From Chamaecrista fasciculata (Eukaryota; Streptophyta; Magnoliopsida; Fabales; Fabaceae): a stretch of 64,000 nt of DNA. The translations under genes and the position numbers were made by a program. Location of the stretch: assembly GCA_003254925.1 (NCBI GenBank), contig QANZ01016482.1, positions 320,676 to 384,675 of the forward strand. Reading direction: 5' to 3'. Under the pieces are notes generated by a model. The model searched no databases, was not told the origin of the DNA, and saw only the letters and a program-made list of their open reading frames with translations. The first letter of the stretch is position 1. Each line of letters opens with the position of its first letter. This document shows, one piece after another, positions 34,963 to 45,736 of the stretch.

Positions 34963-36230
34963 CTATATTTTCACATTAGTGTTAATTATACTTCAAATTT
35001 TAAGTTAGTGTCAATTATGTCTTGGAGTTGATCAAATTGATGTCATATCGTCTTTTTTCACTAAACATATGACAAAATCATGGTTTGAGATAAAATTAAT
35101 CTGACTTCAAAGTATAAAGATATAATTCATCGATTGATCATGTAATTTGAGGGCATTGTACATATTTTCGCTTTATATTTTTATGACAATGTTCATCTAC
35201 GTCATATGGTAAAAGAATTTTATATTCAAGTTATAAAGATTTTTCCTGAAATTATTTTCCTAATAAGGTCTTTTCATGTTCTTAGATATAATTACCATCT
35301 TACTTTGATTACTATATTCCTTGGTATATATGTAGTAGGCTCTTTCACATTATATTAGGAAGTGGGTTTATCAATTCACATAATTTTCTCAATATAGTAG
35401 TGTAGGTTTTACGTTTTTGAGCTTTTACCTCTTTTAATTCATCTTTCAAATAAAAAAAAAAAATGTACACATAAATTTATTTATAACTTACCTCAAAAAC
35501 AATGAATTTTTTTTTTCAGTTATTCATATAATTATCTTATTTTGTTTAATGTGTGAGAAATATTTTCCAACTTCATTCAAATTATGTCTCCAATTCTCAA
35601 TAGCTTCTTTGCTATCAATTTAATACAGTTAGAATTTTATAACTAGAATCTAACAAAAATATATTCATAGATTGATAATGTTAAGTAGCCGATTCAATGA
35701 TTCGGCTTCTTAACTTAAATGATATTTTAATTATTTTTTTTAAATCTATAGAAAAAAAATTCTTCACATTATTCAGATTTAATTTTTGATATGACATTTA
35801 CTTTTTCTTTAAATTTTTTTATCAATAAAATAATGACAACCGAGAAAAAAGTATATCATGTCAACACATTACATCTAAGTTCTTACCTATTAGTAAAATA
35901 TTTCTAAAATGCACTTCCAGTCATCAATTCCAATCACAGTTAGGGACCCAACTGACATCTTATTTATAATACACTATGAATTATGGTCATCTCATCTCAA
36001 TGGGCAATGATTAAGTTGGTGATACAAATAATTGTCTTAAACATAGAACAAGATAAAGTTTTCTAAGTTGAGACCAGAACAACCTCCTTACAAATACAAT
36101 ATGACCTCGTGTGTATATATATATATATATTACATTACATAAGCAAAATAAGAAAGAAAGCACAAGAAGAAAGAAAGAATTATACTTGGAAAATGAATTG
36201 AAGAACTCAAGTGTAATGATCCTTGTATTG
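34963..36230. other. AT-rich spacer with (AT)n microsatellite
   Basis: No ORF or repeat of note apart from an AT dinucleotide run (about 36113-36130). The part nearest 36264 is likely the FERONIA 3'UTR. Confidence 0.5.
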
Positions 36231-36263
36231 AATTCCTAGTTACACACACGACCTTATTATCCT

Positions 36264-38960
36264 TTAACGCCCTTTGGGATTCATGATCTGAGAAAAGACA
36301 GCACTAGGAGTTAACCCATCAGAGTCTTCACTGGCTAGGCTTCTTCCACCAATGCTCATGCTTATTCCACTGCTTCTGGAGTCACTCACATTACCTTCTT
36401 CATAGCCATTATTAGAGTCCTTCTTACCTTTAGAATCTGTTGCTGCACAAAGAGGCTCATCTTCACTTGATATTCCTTCAAAACCTTTCTTCCCACTCTC
36501 CTCTGCACTCTCTTGCAGCTGCAAAGCGAATTCGAGGTTCCACAACACATCACCCATTGATGGCCTGTGAATACCTTGGTCATTCACGCATTTCATGGCA
36601 GTCTCGGCGAACTTCTTGAAGCACTCCGGTGCTATCTTCGCCTTCAGATAAGGATCGATGATCTGGTCAAGAGTGCCTTTCTTGTGGCAGTGAGCAGCCC
36701 ACTCGGCTAAGCTCACTTGCTCCTTAGGAAGGGTCGGGTTCAAAGCCGGGCGAGCACACAGTATCTCGAACAGAACTACTCCAAATGAGTAAACATCGGA
36801 TTTATCGGTAAGTTGCTGTCTCCTGAAATACTCTGGATCCAGGTACCCGAAACTACCCTTAACGACAGTACTGACATGTGTGTTATCCAAGGTAGGGCCG
36901 GTTTTTGACAATCCAAAATCAGACACCTTTGCCACCCACTTCTCATCCAGTAAGATGTTTGTTGTTTTCACGTCTCGGTGGATGATGGTGTGCTTGGCAC
37001 CTGTATGAAGATAATGTAAACCTCTTGCAGCTCCAATGCATATCTCAAGCCTTTTCTTCCATGGTAGTGGAGGCTTTTGGGTTTTGTATAAATGCTCCCG
37101 GAGTGTTCCATAAGCCATATAATCATAGACAAGAATCATTTCACAGTTTTCTTCACAGTAGCCAATTAGCGAAACAAGGTGACGATGACGAAGTTTTGAG
37201 AGCATTTCAATCTCAGTTTGGAACTCGTGTACCCCTTGCTCAGAAAGTGGGTTACCACGTTTAATTGCTACTTTCATTGCACCACCATCAATTTCTCCCT
37301 TGTAAACCTTACCAAATCCTCCCACACCAAGGACCAAAGCCTCATCAAAATCATTTGTGGCAGCCTTAATTTCAGCAAATGAGAAATGGCGACACAGATT
37401 TGATGGGAGAGAAGATGTATAACTTCCTGTTGTGTTGGTCTTGGCAGAACCTGCAGAGTGTGAATTACCATAGAGAGAAAGAGGGAGCCAACCAGATGGA
37501 CCTTCACTTGCACTAGAGTCTTTTCCATGCCTGCGACGACGGGTTACAAAGAAAGCTACAAGCCCTACAAGAAGTAGTAAAACAACTCCCCCACCAACGC
37601 CACCGCCAATTATTCCGGTCTGACTCTTTGATTTACTGTGTCTAGGTCTGGCCAATGATGGATCAATGATATCTTGCTGAGGAGCAGGAATAGGATTCGC
37701 CCCGGCAAGATTACCAGTACTATCATTAATTTTGAATATCTCCACTCCGTTCAAGAGTGCATCATAAATCTGGGGCTTCTCAGCAGTATCTGGATGTAGT
37801 GCAAGCCACATATCCTGCTGTGGTTGGCCATTAGGTAGAGACACAACATAATCCCTATGCACCGGAACACCATTTCCCTGTGGAAGATCATAATTCTTTG
37901 CCAAAGCGATAACATCGACCCCTTCCTCCGCAGTTTGATTGCTAAGATATACATTAAACACTCTCTGATTAACCTTGGTTATATTTGTAGTCCCCTCACA
38001 AAAATGCAGCCTCACAAAATAAGAAAACCCAGTATCAACCGAGAAAATCCAAGTCAAATTGTAATTTTCGTTAACGTTGGCATTAGGCCCCATTGATCTT
38101 GCAGTAGTGTAGACATTAGTAGGAGCAATATAAGAAGGAGTTCCTGGAGGATACTCAATTTTCACCTGTGGATCTGCTGGCTCTGTAACTCCATATCCAG
38201 CCCCATACAGGTATGCTGTGTCATCTGACCATGACCTAAACAAACCGGTATCGTGGGACGCTGAGATGTCGTTCCCACCGACATTCAATCGATAAACATT
38301 CTCAAGCGCAGTGCTGTTATCAATGGTGTAAGGAGTTTGTGTGCCCACAATCATGGTAGGTATATCAGTGGAACTATAAATATCAGGCATGGACACAACC
38401 TCTATCCCATTAACAAATGCATAAGCATTTGAAGCATTCTTAGATGGTGTAAAAGTCACATTTAGCGTTGTATCTACAACGTTGATTAAGTATTCCTTTA
38501 CAATGAAGGCGAAATTCAAAGCTGCCGTGGTCTGAGCAACACTGAAGTTGTTTAGGAGAGTGTAGGATTGCGAGGTGACGGCGAAACGAGCATCGGAAGC
38601 ATTAAGGCCGGAATACGAAGCCGGATAGAAGTATAGGCGAACAAACTTCCGGCCGGCAGCCACCGGAAAACTGTATGTGAATTCCGATTGGAAAACTCGA
38701 GCAGTCATGTATGGAACTTCAGGTACCTCAGGGTCCTGAGTCGCCGCCGTCGACGTCGAAGATTTTCCGGCCGATGATGTGAACTTAGACCCCACATCGG
38801 AGGTCCATTTCCGGCCATCGGTGTCAGTCGAAGATGCCGGACCACCGCAATTCAAAAGTATGTTATCCGTCGGAACATAATCATCGGCTCGAACAAGTTG
38901 AATAATAGCTATGAACAAGTAAAGAAATACCGAAACACACCACAAGTTGATGTTCCTCAT
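36264..38960 (-). CDS. FER: FERONIA-type CrRLK1L receptor-like kinase
   Basis: Plasma-membrane receptor kinase that senses RALF peptides and the cell wall. Single exon, 898 residues, close to the family length. Signal peptide (about 1-25, LWCVSVFLYLFIAIIQLVRA). Two malectin-like domains: LLNCGGPASSTDTDGRKW and VRLYFYPASYSGLNASDARF in the first, GFSYFVRLHFCEGTTNITK in the second, with many N-glycosylation sites. A transmembrane helix lies near 448-470 (VVLLLLVGLVAFFV), followed by RRRR. In the Ser/Thr kinase domain: LGVGGFGKVYKGE (P-loop), VAIKR (Lys), IIHRDVKTTNILL (catalytic Asp), DFGLSK, GSFGYLDPEYFRRQQLT. The tail ends SEDSDGLTPSAVFSQIMNPK, matching Arabidopsis FERONIA. All catalytic residues are present and there are no breaks. 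The close match along the whole length favours FER over ANXUR, HERK or THESEUS. Confidence 0.96.
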   Translation of the reverse strand: MRNINLWCVSVFLYLFIAIIQLVRADDYVPTDNILLNCGGPASSTDTDGRKWTSDVGSKFTSSAGKSSTSTAATQDPEVPEVPYMTARVFQSEFTYSFPVAAGRKFVRLYFYPASYSGLNASDARFAVTSQSYTLLNNFSVAQTTAALNFAFIVKEYLINVVDTTLNVTFTPSKNASNAYAFVNGIEVVSMPDIYSSTDIPTMIVGTQTPYTIDNSTALENVYRLNVGGNDISASHDTGLFRSWSDDTAYLYGAGYGVTEPADPQVKIEYPPGTPSYIAPTNVYTTARSMGPNANVNENYNLTWIFSVDTGFSYFVRLHFCEGTTNITKVNQRVFNVYLSNQTAEEGVDVIALAKNYDLPQGNGVPVHRDYVVSLPNGQPQQDMWLALHPDTAEKPQIYDALLNGVEIFKINDSTGNLAGANPIPAPQQDIIDPSLARPRHSKSKSQTGIIGGGVGGGVVLLLLVGLVAFFVTRRRRHGKDSSASEGPSGWLPLSLYGNSHSAGSAKTNTTGSYTSSLPSNLCRHFSFAEIKAATNDFDEALVLGVGGFGKVYKGEIDGGAMKVAIKRGNPLSEQGVHEFQTEIEMLSKLRHRHLVSLIGYCEENCEMILVYDYMAYGTLREHLYKTQKPPLPWKKRLEICIGAARGLHYLHTGAKHTIIHRDVKTTNILLDEKWVAKVSDFGLSKTGPTLDNTHVSTVVKGSFGYLDPEYFRRQQLTDKSDVYSFGVVLFEILCARPALNPTLPKEQVSLAEWAAHCHKKGTLDQIIDPYLKAKIAPECFKKFAETAMKCVNDQGIHRPSMGDVLWNLEFALQLQESAEESGKKGFEGISSEDEPLCAATDSKGKKDSNNGYEEGNVSDSRSSGISMSIGGRSLASEDSDGLTPSAVFSQIMNPKGR

Positions 38961-39450
38961 GACCCAAACACAGAAACAAGCAAGAACCCTAAATTTTGGT
39001 TTCAGATATGAAGAAGCAGAACCATGAGAAAAGAAAACAAGAATCTGAAGTTGAAATCACCAAGATCGGAAGGGAAACTCAGTTTGAAACCCAGATTATT
39101 CCCAAAACTAGCAAAATTCAGTGCATAGCAAGTAATTCAGGGAGATAAACATGTTTTACTACAAAGAGAAAGCTGTTTGAAGTAAGCAAGAGAATGATTG
39201 AAAATTTACCTTTGAAGGAAAGGAGAAGCTGAAGGTATGTATATGTGAAGAAGAAAGAGAGTGAAATCGGAGAGATCGCAAGTGTATAATAATAATAATA
39301 GGGTTGGATTTGGAAAGATAAGAGAGTGAGATAGAAGAGATAGAAAATAGAAAGAAATGGAGATGGAAGAAGATGAAGAAACGAGAAAACAAAGTGGGAA
39401 ATAATACAATAGTGGAATTCAATTTCAGTGGGTTTTTGATTATTTTAGAA
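38961..39450 (-). promoter_or_regulatory. FERONIA leader with a 5'UTR intron
   Basis: On the minus strand a donor CAAAG/GTAAAT at 39210/39209 and an acceptor AATTTAG at 38990-38989 define a 221-bp intron in the leader, about 29 bp before the start codon. The upstream 39230-39420 is pyrimidine-rich on the minus strand, as in many plant leaders. Confidence 0.6.
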
Positions 39451-39958
39451 ATGATTAGTTAAATACTGTGCGCAGTGCGCACCTACTAATTTGACTTTCT
39501 CACCCTTTGACAAAACATATAATGTTAAATGTTTATATAAAAAATAAAACATAATGTTAAATGACGTATTTAACCTTGAAATGGTGCTAGTAATTACACT
39601 ATTGTTGTCTTGTTGAATGCTGACTGCGCTGCTGTTATAATATCGTATCATATCGTGTATGTGATAAGTAATGAGTTAAATGAAGTATATATATGTAAGT
39701 GAAAGTAATAAAGAAAAAAAGTGAGGGAAAGGAAATGAAGTTAATATTTAATCTTCATCATCCACAATTAATTTACTAGATCTATATTTGAGCAGATTTC
39801 GGAACTTAACGGGTATTCTCAATTCCACAAATTTTGGGAGAAAAAATAACTAGAGTCTTCCCAACAATGTCAACTATAGAGATTGAATTTGGGTCCTCTT
39901 CCTAGAGATTTATCACTTCTTTTGAATGTATTGATTTTGATATGTGTGGGGGTAGTAG

Positions 39959-40302
39959 TATTGAAATAAAATATATAGACCAAAGTTTTAATTTGATCTA
40001 TTTTTTTTTTAAATTTGGTCTTATATCTTTGGATCAATTGTGAAATTGGCCTTATATCTTTGGGTCAGGTGCATAAGTGGTCTCATTATCTTTGCAAAAG
40101 GATCAACTAACGGTTGGTCCTTTTGCAAAGATATAGGACCACTTCTACAATCTAACCAAAAGATATAAGACCAAAAATGATAAGGGACCAAATTGGGACC
40201 TTTTTGCAAAAATATGAGATTAAAAATGCAACGAAAAATATACATGACCAAATTCAGAACTAAAAAAAAGATATGGGATCAAATTTGTACCTTTATTTCA
40301 AT
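39959..40302. repeat. Foldback element
   Basis: Outer inverse ends TTGAAATAAA / TTTATTTCAA. The inner palindrome is centred near 40115, around CAACTAACGGTTGGTC. Same phrase type as other GGTC foldbacks (AAATTTGGTCTTATATCTTTG). Confidence 0.6.
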
Positions 40303-40718
40303 ATTTTTATTATTAAATTAAGAAAATTTTATTGTTTAGTTCCTGAATTTATATCGAGTGAATGAATCAGTTATTAATTAATTAAAATACATGATTTGGT
40401 CTTTGAAATATCACAATTGTCGGTGATTTGGTCGTTAAATGTGTATTGAATTTGTATTCTTAAGTCCTTTAATGTGTATTGAATTTGTACTCCTTGAATT
40501 TATAGATTTTGGTCTCTGAATTTGATCCAGAAACCAAATTAAATCATTAACGATTGTGATATTTTAGAGATTGAATCGTATATTTCGATTATTTAAGGAC
40601 TAATTCATTGACTCGATACAAATTTGATGAAAATAAAGTATATTTTCTCATAAACTAACTTTAAAATATACTATTTAAATTTTTATCATTAAATTGAAAA
40701 TAAATTAATGAAGTAATA
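40303..40718. repeat. GTCC-rich degenerate foldback sequence
   Basis: TTTGGTCTTTGAAATATCACAATTG and its imperfect inverse AACGATTGTGATATTTTAGAG lie on either side of about 40470. No coding signal. A decayed member of the same repeat class. Confidence 0.4.
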
Positions 40719-40728
40719 TTTATAAATA

Positions 40729-41001
40729 GGTCAAATGGTCATTTTGGTTCTAAATGTATGCCCTACTGTTCATTCTAGTCCTTAATATTTCAAAATGTAT
40801 GTCCTAATGTTCGATCTAGTCCTAATGTTCATTTTGGTTCCAAATGATTGAATAAGGTTATATTTCTCTTGTTTCTTATTTCAATTTCAAATGAATTGTT
40901 AAGAGTAACTCTGAACTCCGGATTCGTGCATTCGAACTTGAAATCTAAATGATCAAAATGAACATTAGAGCATATTTAGGACCAAAATGACCTTTTGACC
41001 T
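40729..41001. mobile_element. Foldback MITE with ~9-bp duplication
   Basis: Ends GGTCAAATGGTCATTTTGG and CCAAAATGACCTTTTGACC. Flanks TTATAAATA (40720-40728) and ATATAAATA (41002-41010) match at eight of nine bases, in line with a Mutator-like insertion. Confidence 0.65.
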
Positions 41002-41124
41002 ATATAAATATATATTAAGTTTTTTTAGAAGAGATTGATAATAGAATGAAAATTAGATATAAATATTATTTTTAAATTCACGATTTGACTAAAACACGCT
41101 ACATTTCTTAAACTTTTCTCGACT

Positions 41125-41602
41125 AAATTGTACTTTTGGTCTTATATATTTTAGATGAGTTTTGAACTAGTTCTTTATTTTCTTCTTTTTTTGTGCATAA
41201 TTGGTCTTACATGTTTTTAATAATTTTTACTTTTTTGTTATAAAGATTGAAGGAGACCATATATTTATCATTTCAAATTCGAATACAACGAGTCAGACTC
41301 CAAGAGTGGGTTGCTCATTTCACGGTCAAAATGAGCGAAGTTGATCATATCTTTCTCGCTTCAAATTTGAATGAGATGAATTCAGAGTTTATGGATTACT
41401 CTTAATGAGTCTTTTTTTTTTTCCTCAGTTGAGACTGCCAATACATAAGGTCAAAATTGGACCCAAAAGTGAATTCGAAACTAAAAAGTAAAAATTTCTA
41501 AAATCATATAAGAAAAATTTTGTGCACACAAAACAGAAAAAAAATAAATAGTTGAATTGAAACTCACTCCAAACATGAAACCAAAAATGTAATTTGGCCA
41601 TT
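41125..41602. repeat. Foldback element, diverged
   Basis: AAATTGTACTTTTGGTCTTA at the left and ACCAAAAATGTAATTTGG at the right are inverse. The middle contains TTCAAATTCGAATACAACGAG and a matching inverse near 41360. Confidence 0.45.
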
Positions 41603-42848
41603 TTTATTGTATAAAAAGTTTCTTATACTTTAAAAATTAATAAAAAAATGCCTAAGGTTTTAATTTATGGCTTTTGGTTTAATCTTTTGATTAATAATTA
41701 AATGTATTTAAAGTTAATTAAAACTTTGATTAATTATTATAAACTTGATAGTAATACAAAAGGGAAAACAAAATTAAGCTTTTAAGATGCAATTCTTTTG
41801 CATATATATTGCCAAATAACTCTAAGCATATATCTATTGTTTGACTTTTGTATTAGTTACTGGCTTACTGCAATTTATAATGTTTTTATATAGAAATAAA
41901 ATTTAAAGAGTTTTGTAGAAAAAACCAAATCCTAAAATGGGTATAATTATTTTTTAAAATATTAAATACTACAATGAACAAATGACAGATAAGCAGCAAG
42001 AATGGACTGAAAAAGAGGCAAAAGACCACATATGATGAATTGATTATCATATTGAAACGCGGTTTCACACTTAATTTGTTCAATATAGAAATATACTAAT
42101 TAATTCATATGCCAGCTTCATTATATGTAGGTTGTTTTAGGCTTTGAGCATTCAAGGAAATTCAGGTAAAATACATCTTTTGGTTTCTAGATTGTGATAG
42201 TGTTACTAGACTCTTTTAAGTTTTAATGTTAATAATATGATTTTAAATTATAGTTGTATAGTATTACGTTATGATCACAATAAATATTTACTTTGATTGA
42301 AGAATCCTTTCACGGTAATAGTAGTATAAAAATAAGACCTCAATCTTTTTTTTCTTTCAAACACTAAATTGTAAAATTGATGTTATATGGAGAGTATTTT
42401 TTAAGTAATTCATTTCGGAAAAATCCATAATACCCACAAAATGATAAGCATCCACCAATAGATATTACATAATACAAACTATTTTTTTGCACCATCTCTC
42501 ATATCTCATTATCTATAACCTATCTGAAAACAAAAATGAATATATATCATTTTCCATTTTCTTAATAAATAAAGCCTAGTTTTCCTTTCTTGTAATATAT
42601 ATCTTCGGCCAACTAAAAGATCACTGGGACACTCACCAAAAAAAAAAGATCACTGGGACATTTTTTTTTTTTATAAAAAGATCACTGGATTTTTATTATA
42701 ATAAAAGAATAGAAAATGTATATACCATTAAACTAAAAACAGGTAATCTCTCCCCATCATTATAAATTATTATTTTGACGGCCAGCAAATCACAAAATCA
42801 GTATTTTAAGACCAAACTCCAATAACTCCAAGCAAAGTGTAAAAAGCT
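41603..42848. other. AT-rich spacer
   Basis: No gene seen. A 13-bp phrase AAGATCACTGGGA occurs at about 42619 and 42646, and AAGATCACTGG again near 42679, separated by homopolymer runs; the significance is unclear. Confidence 0.5.
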
Positions 42849-43192
42849 AGGAAGCATGGACACTTCATTTTGAAGGCGTGTCGCCGTGTCAGACACGTGT
42901 CAGTGTCCGACACTCATATGACACCGACACGACACATATCCATAAATTTTAGAATATAAATCAATTTTTTGTAACTTTAACATGATAGGCAAGAGAAAAT
43001 AATAATAGATATGACATATATTATGAATAAAAATTATAATTTTTAATTTTTTCATTAAAAATTATGAATATTTAATTATTTATATATATAAATATATGCC
43101 GTGTCGTGTCACGTAATTTTGAGAGTTTGACGTGTCGCCGTGTCCGTGTCCGTGTCGTGTCCCGTGTCCGTGTCAGTGTCCATGCTTCATAG
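42849..43192. mobile_element. Foldback element rich in CGTGTC
   Basis: Inverse ends GAAGCATGGACAC (42851) and GTGTCCATGCTTC (43176-43188). The arms carry runs of GTGTCC/GACAC, and the middle is AT-rich. Non-coding foldbacks with this GTGTC signature are widespread in plants. Confidence 0.65.
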
Positions 43193-43259
43193 GTAAAAAG
43201 ATTTGAACATAAGGAGAACAAAGCTTTCAATCGCAATCAATTGTTCTATATTTTAATAA

Positions 43260-43588
43260 GGGTAAATTCTACTTTAGTACCTTATTCTATGGACCAATTC
43301 CACTTTGGTACCTTGTTCTTTTAAAAGTGACACTTTGGTACCCTGTTCTTTCAAAAATGTCATTTTGGTACCCTTTTCTTTCAAAAGTGACACTTTGGTA
43401 CCCTGTTCTTTCACTATTTTTTACCCAATTCTATCTTTTTTAGGGTACCAAAGTGTCACTTGGTCAAAAGAACAGTGTACCAAAATGTCACTTTTGAAAG
43501 AACAAGGTACCAAAATGACATTTTTGAAAGAACAGGATACCAAAGTGAAATTGGTCCATAGAACAGGGTATCAAAGTGGAATTTAGCC
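43260..43588. mobile_element. Foldback MITE, Mutator-like (9-bp TSD)
   Basis: Ends GGGTAAATTCTACTTTAGTA and the inverse of GGCTAAATTCCACTTTGATA. Perfect 9-bp direct repeats TTTTAATAA at 43251-43259 and 43589-43597. The whole 329 bp is a long hairpin built of ~40-bp units around ACTTTGGTACC and its inverse. Confidence 0.8.
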
Positions 43589-43597
43589 TTTTAATAA

Positions 43598-44201
43598 ATT
43601 AGGTTATAGTTGTACAATGAAAATCTTGAATTTTAAAACTTTGGAATCAAATCAATCAAGTCATAAAAAATGTTTCAAAAAGCTATGGCTGAAGATTGTA
43701 AATTTTTATGCTTTTCATAGACAATATGTATAATCATAAAATCATATGTTGTTTTAACACACCAATTTGTAATTCTTTCCCTCTTCACATTTTATTTCAA
43801 AAAATAAAAATAAAAATAAAAAAGAAAGTCAAATCACTCTAAACATAAGCTTTTTATATCATTTGCCTCATGCAAAATCTTGAGCATGGAAGTGTAACAA
43901 AGTATTTATATTCAAATATTAATATATAAAGACGGAAAAGGAAAAAGAATTAAAGATGTCAACTCTTTATATTTTCTTATGCTAATAATTTATTGAAAAT
44001 ATATTAGTTTAGAATATTTTAAATTTGTACAGAAAGTAAATAAGGAAATATTAAGATTAATAATTTATTTTCTTTTTGTATAAATTCTTAATTTTTTAAA
44101 TAAATAAAAGATATCACAATTGTTCTTTTATGCACTGTCCTCCTATTTTTCAACCAGATGATCTAAGACTTTTATGTTGTTTTGTACAATCGTTCAATAT
44201 A
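43598..44201. other. AT-rich spacer
   Basis: No gene, repeat or signal that I can support. Confidence 0.5.
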
Positions 44202-44206
44202 TATAT

Positions 44207-44897
44207 TGATAAACTAGAAAATGGGCAGCACTTACCTAGTTCACCGGTTGTGGGCTGCAAGAGCTAAGAGTTGAACAAGAACCTGCAAAAGCTTCACAGG
44301 GGGGCCCTGCGAAGAGTACTCCGACGCTCAAGTTAGTAAGAGAAAGAGATATGGGAGCAAGAGAGTTCTGAAGTGTAAAGAGTAGCTAACCTTAAACTGC
44401 TGAGTTGAGCTCTATTTATAGAGCAGGGGGAGAGAGGTGGTCAGCGCACGGGGCGGACCACGTAGCCAGACACGATCTCCACCAGCGGAGATGGTGGAGA
44501 CCGGGATTTGCGGAGCAAGGCAATCGTGGTGATTGCGTGTCGTCTCGCATGGCGGGCGCCATGAGATTGGAGAACGTGGGTGTGACTAAGGTCGTGACCC
44601 ACGATCTCCCTCAGCGAAGTTTGCGGGATAAGGCAGTCGTGGGTGACTGAGTGTTAATATGGAGGCGGGCGCCATGATCCTGGGTGGAGGGGGCCGCCCC
44701 TAATTGTGCGGAGGGAGGTAGTCGTGGGTGACTGAGTGTTAATCTGGAGGCGGGCGCCATGATCCTGGGTGGAGGGGGGTCGCCCCTAATTGTGCGGAAG
44801 GCACTTGATTGGTTCGAGCGCGCTTTGCAGGGTGTGAAGGGGGGAAGAGGCCCGGTGCGAGGGCCGTTTAGGCGTACGCCCAAATAGTGATGTATCA
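44207..44897 (-). repeat. 3' LTR with an 85-bp internal tandem duplication
   Basis: Same borders as the partner at 49690-50295, but 691 rather than 606 bp. The extra length is a second copy of the stretch containing GTCGTGGGTGACTGAGTG and GGCGGGCGCCATGATCC (about 44631-44716 and 44717-44802). Confidence 0.92.
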
Positions 44898-44913
44898 CAA
44901 GTCCCTCCTTAAA
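44898..44913 (-). promoter_or_regulatory. Polypurine tract of the gag-only element
   Basis: The minus strand reads TTTTAAGGAGGGACTTG immediately before the LTR start. Confidence 0.8.
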
Positions 44914-45027
44914 AAAGCCGACGTGTGCGTCCGTTGCTGCCTCTTGGCGGGCGCGCAGAGAGGTAGGTTAGGGAAGCGAGCAATGGGACCAACGCCGGGG
45001 GCATGCACGTAATTCAGGCGTACGCCT

Positions 45028-45385
45028 GGAGGTAGAGCCTTGGAAGCCTTGGAAGCAAAGCCTTGGCGACAAAGCCATGACGGTAAAGCCTTGGCGGCAA
45101 CCCCTGGCGGCAAAGCCTTCGTGGCAAAGCCTGGCGGCAACCCCTGGAGGAAAAGCCTTGGCGGCAACCCCTGGCGGCAAACCCTTGGCGGCAAACCTTG
45201 GCGGCAAAGCCTTGGTGGCAAAGCCTGGAGGCAAAGCCTTGGCGGCAAACCCTGGCGGCAAAGCCTTGGCGGCAAAGCCTTGGTGGCAAAGCCTGGAGGC
45301 AAAGCCTTGGCGGCAAACCCTGGCGGCAAAGCCCTGGAGGCAACCCCTGGCGGCAACCCCTTGGAGGCAAAGCCTTTGAGGCGTA
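45028..45385. repeat. 15-16-bp tandem array (GGCGGCAAAGCCTTG)
   Basis: About 23 variable copies of GGCGGCAAAGCCTTG and shorter forms (GGCGGCAACCCCTG). Because the unit length is often a multiple of three and lacks stops, several frames on both strands are open. These are not genes. The array is bounded on both sides by the palindrome GGCGTACGCC (45018 and 45380), which also occurs in the LTR. Confidence 0.9.
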
Positions 45386-45547
45386 CGCCCAAAATGTGCA
45401 GGAGTACTTGTCCCCCGCGCAGATGGAGCATTAGGAATGGCGGGCTTCCATGGGAACAGGGAAAGTCAGGGAGGCCATGGCGGGCGGCCATGTATACGGA
45501 AGCTGATATTGGTGTTACATCAATGCGGCCGCCCATGGGTTTGAGAA

Positions 45548-45736
45548 TTGCCGGAAGCAATTAAGTCTGCCGAACCCCGGCCTGAACGAGGTGGACATGA
45601 GATCCGTATGTGGGCGGATGATGATGAGCCGGGCGAACCACTGCCTGACCCGCCGAGTGACGACCATCCATGGATTGGAGAAGGCAGTGGCGAGCACGTG
45701 CCAGGAGCGATCGCCACAGTGATTTCGGATGACTAG
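45548..45736 (+). pseudogene. Remnant of the antisense gene in the gag-only element
   Basis: The short ORF ends EGSGEHVPGAIATVISDD. The tail EGSGEHVP and the following bases (TGATTTCGGATGACTAGGTCATCC) match the 3' end of the antisense gene near 23570-23630. The orientation is again opposite to gag. Only the C-terminal part is left. Confidence 0.7.

Noticed and set aside
43305-43586. 93-codon ORF with repeats of LVPCSFK type
   Set aside because: It lies wholly inside the 43260-43588 hairpin MITE, so the frame is a by-product of the tandem units.
44895-45564. Long ORFs on both strands with PPGFAAKAL or GGKALAA repeats
   Set aside because: Produced by the 15-16-bp array without stop codons. 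Several frames are open at once and none has a start or domain context.
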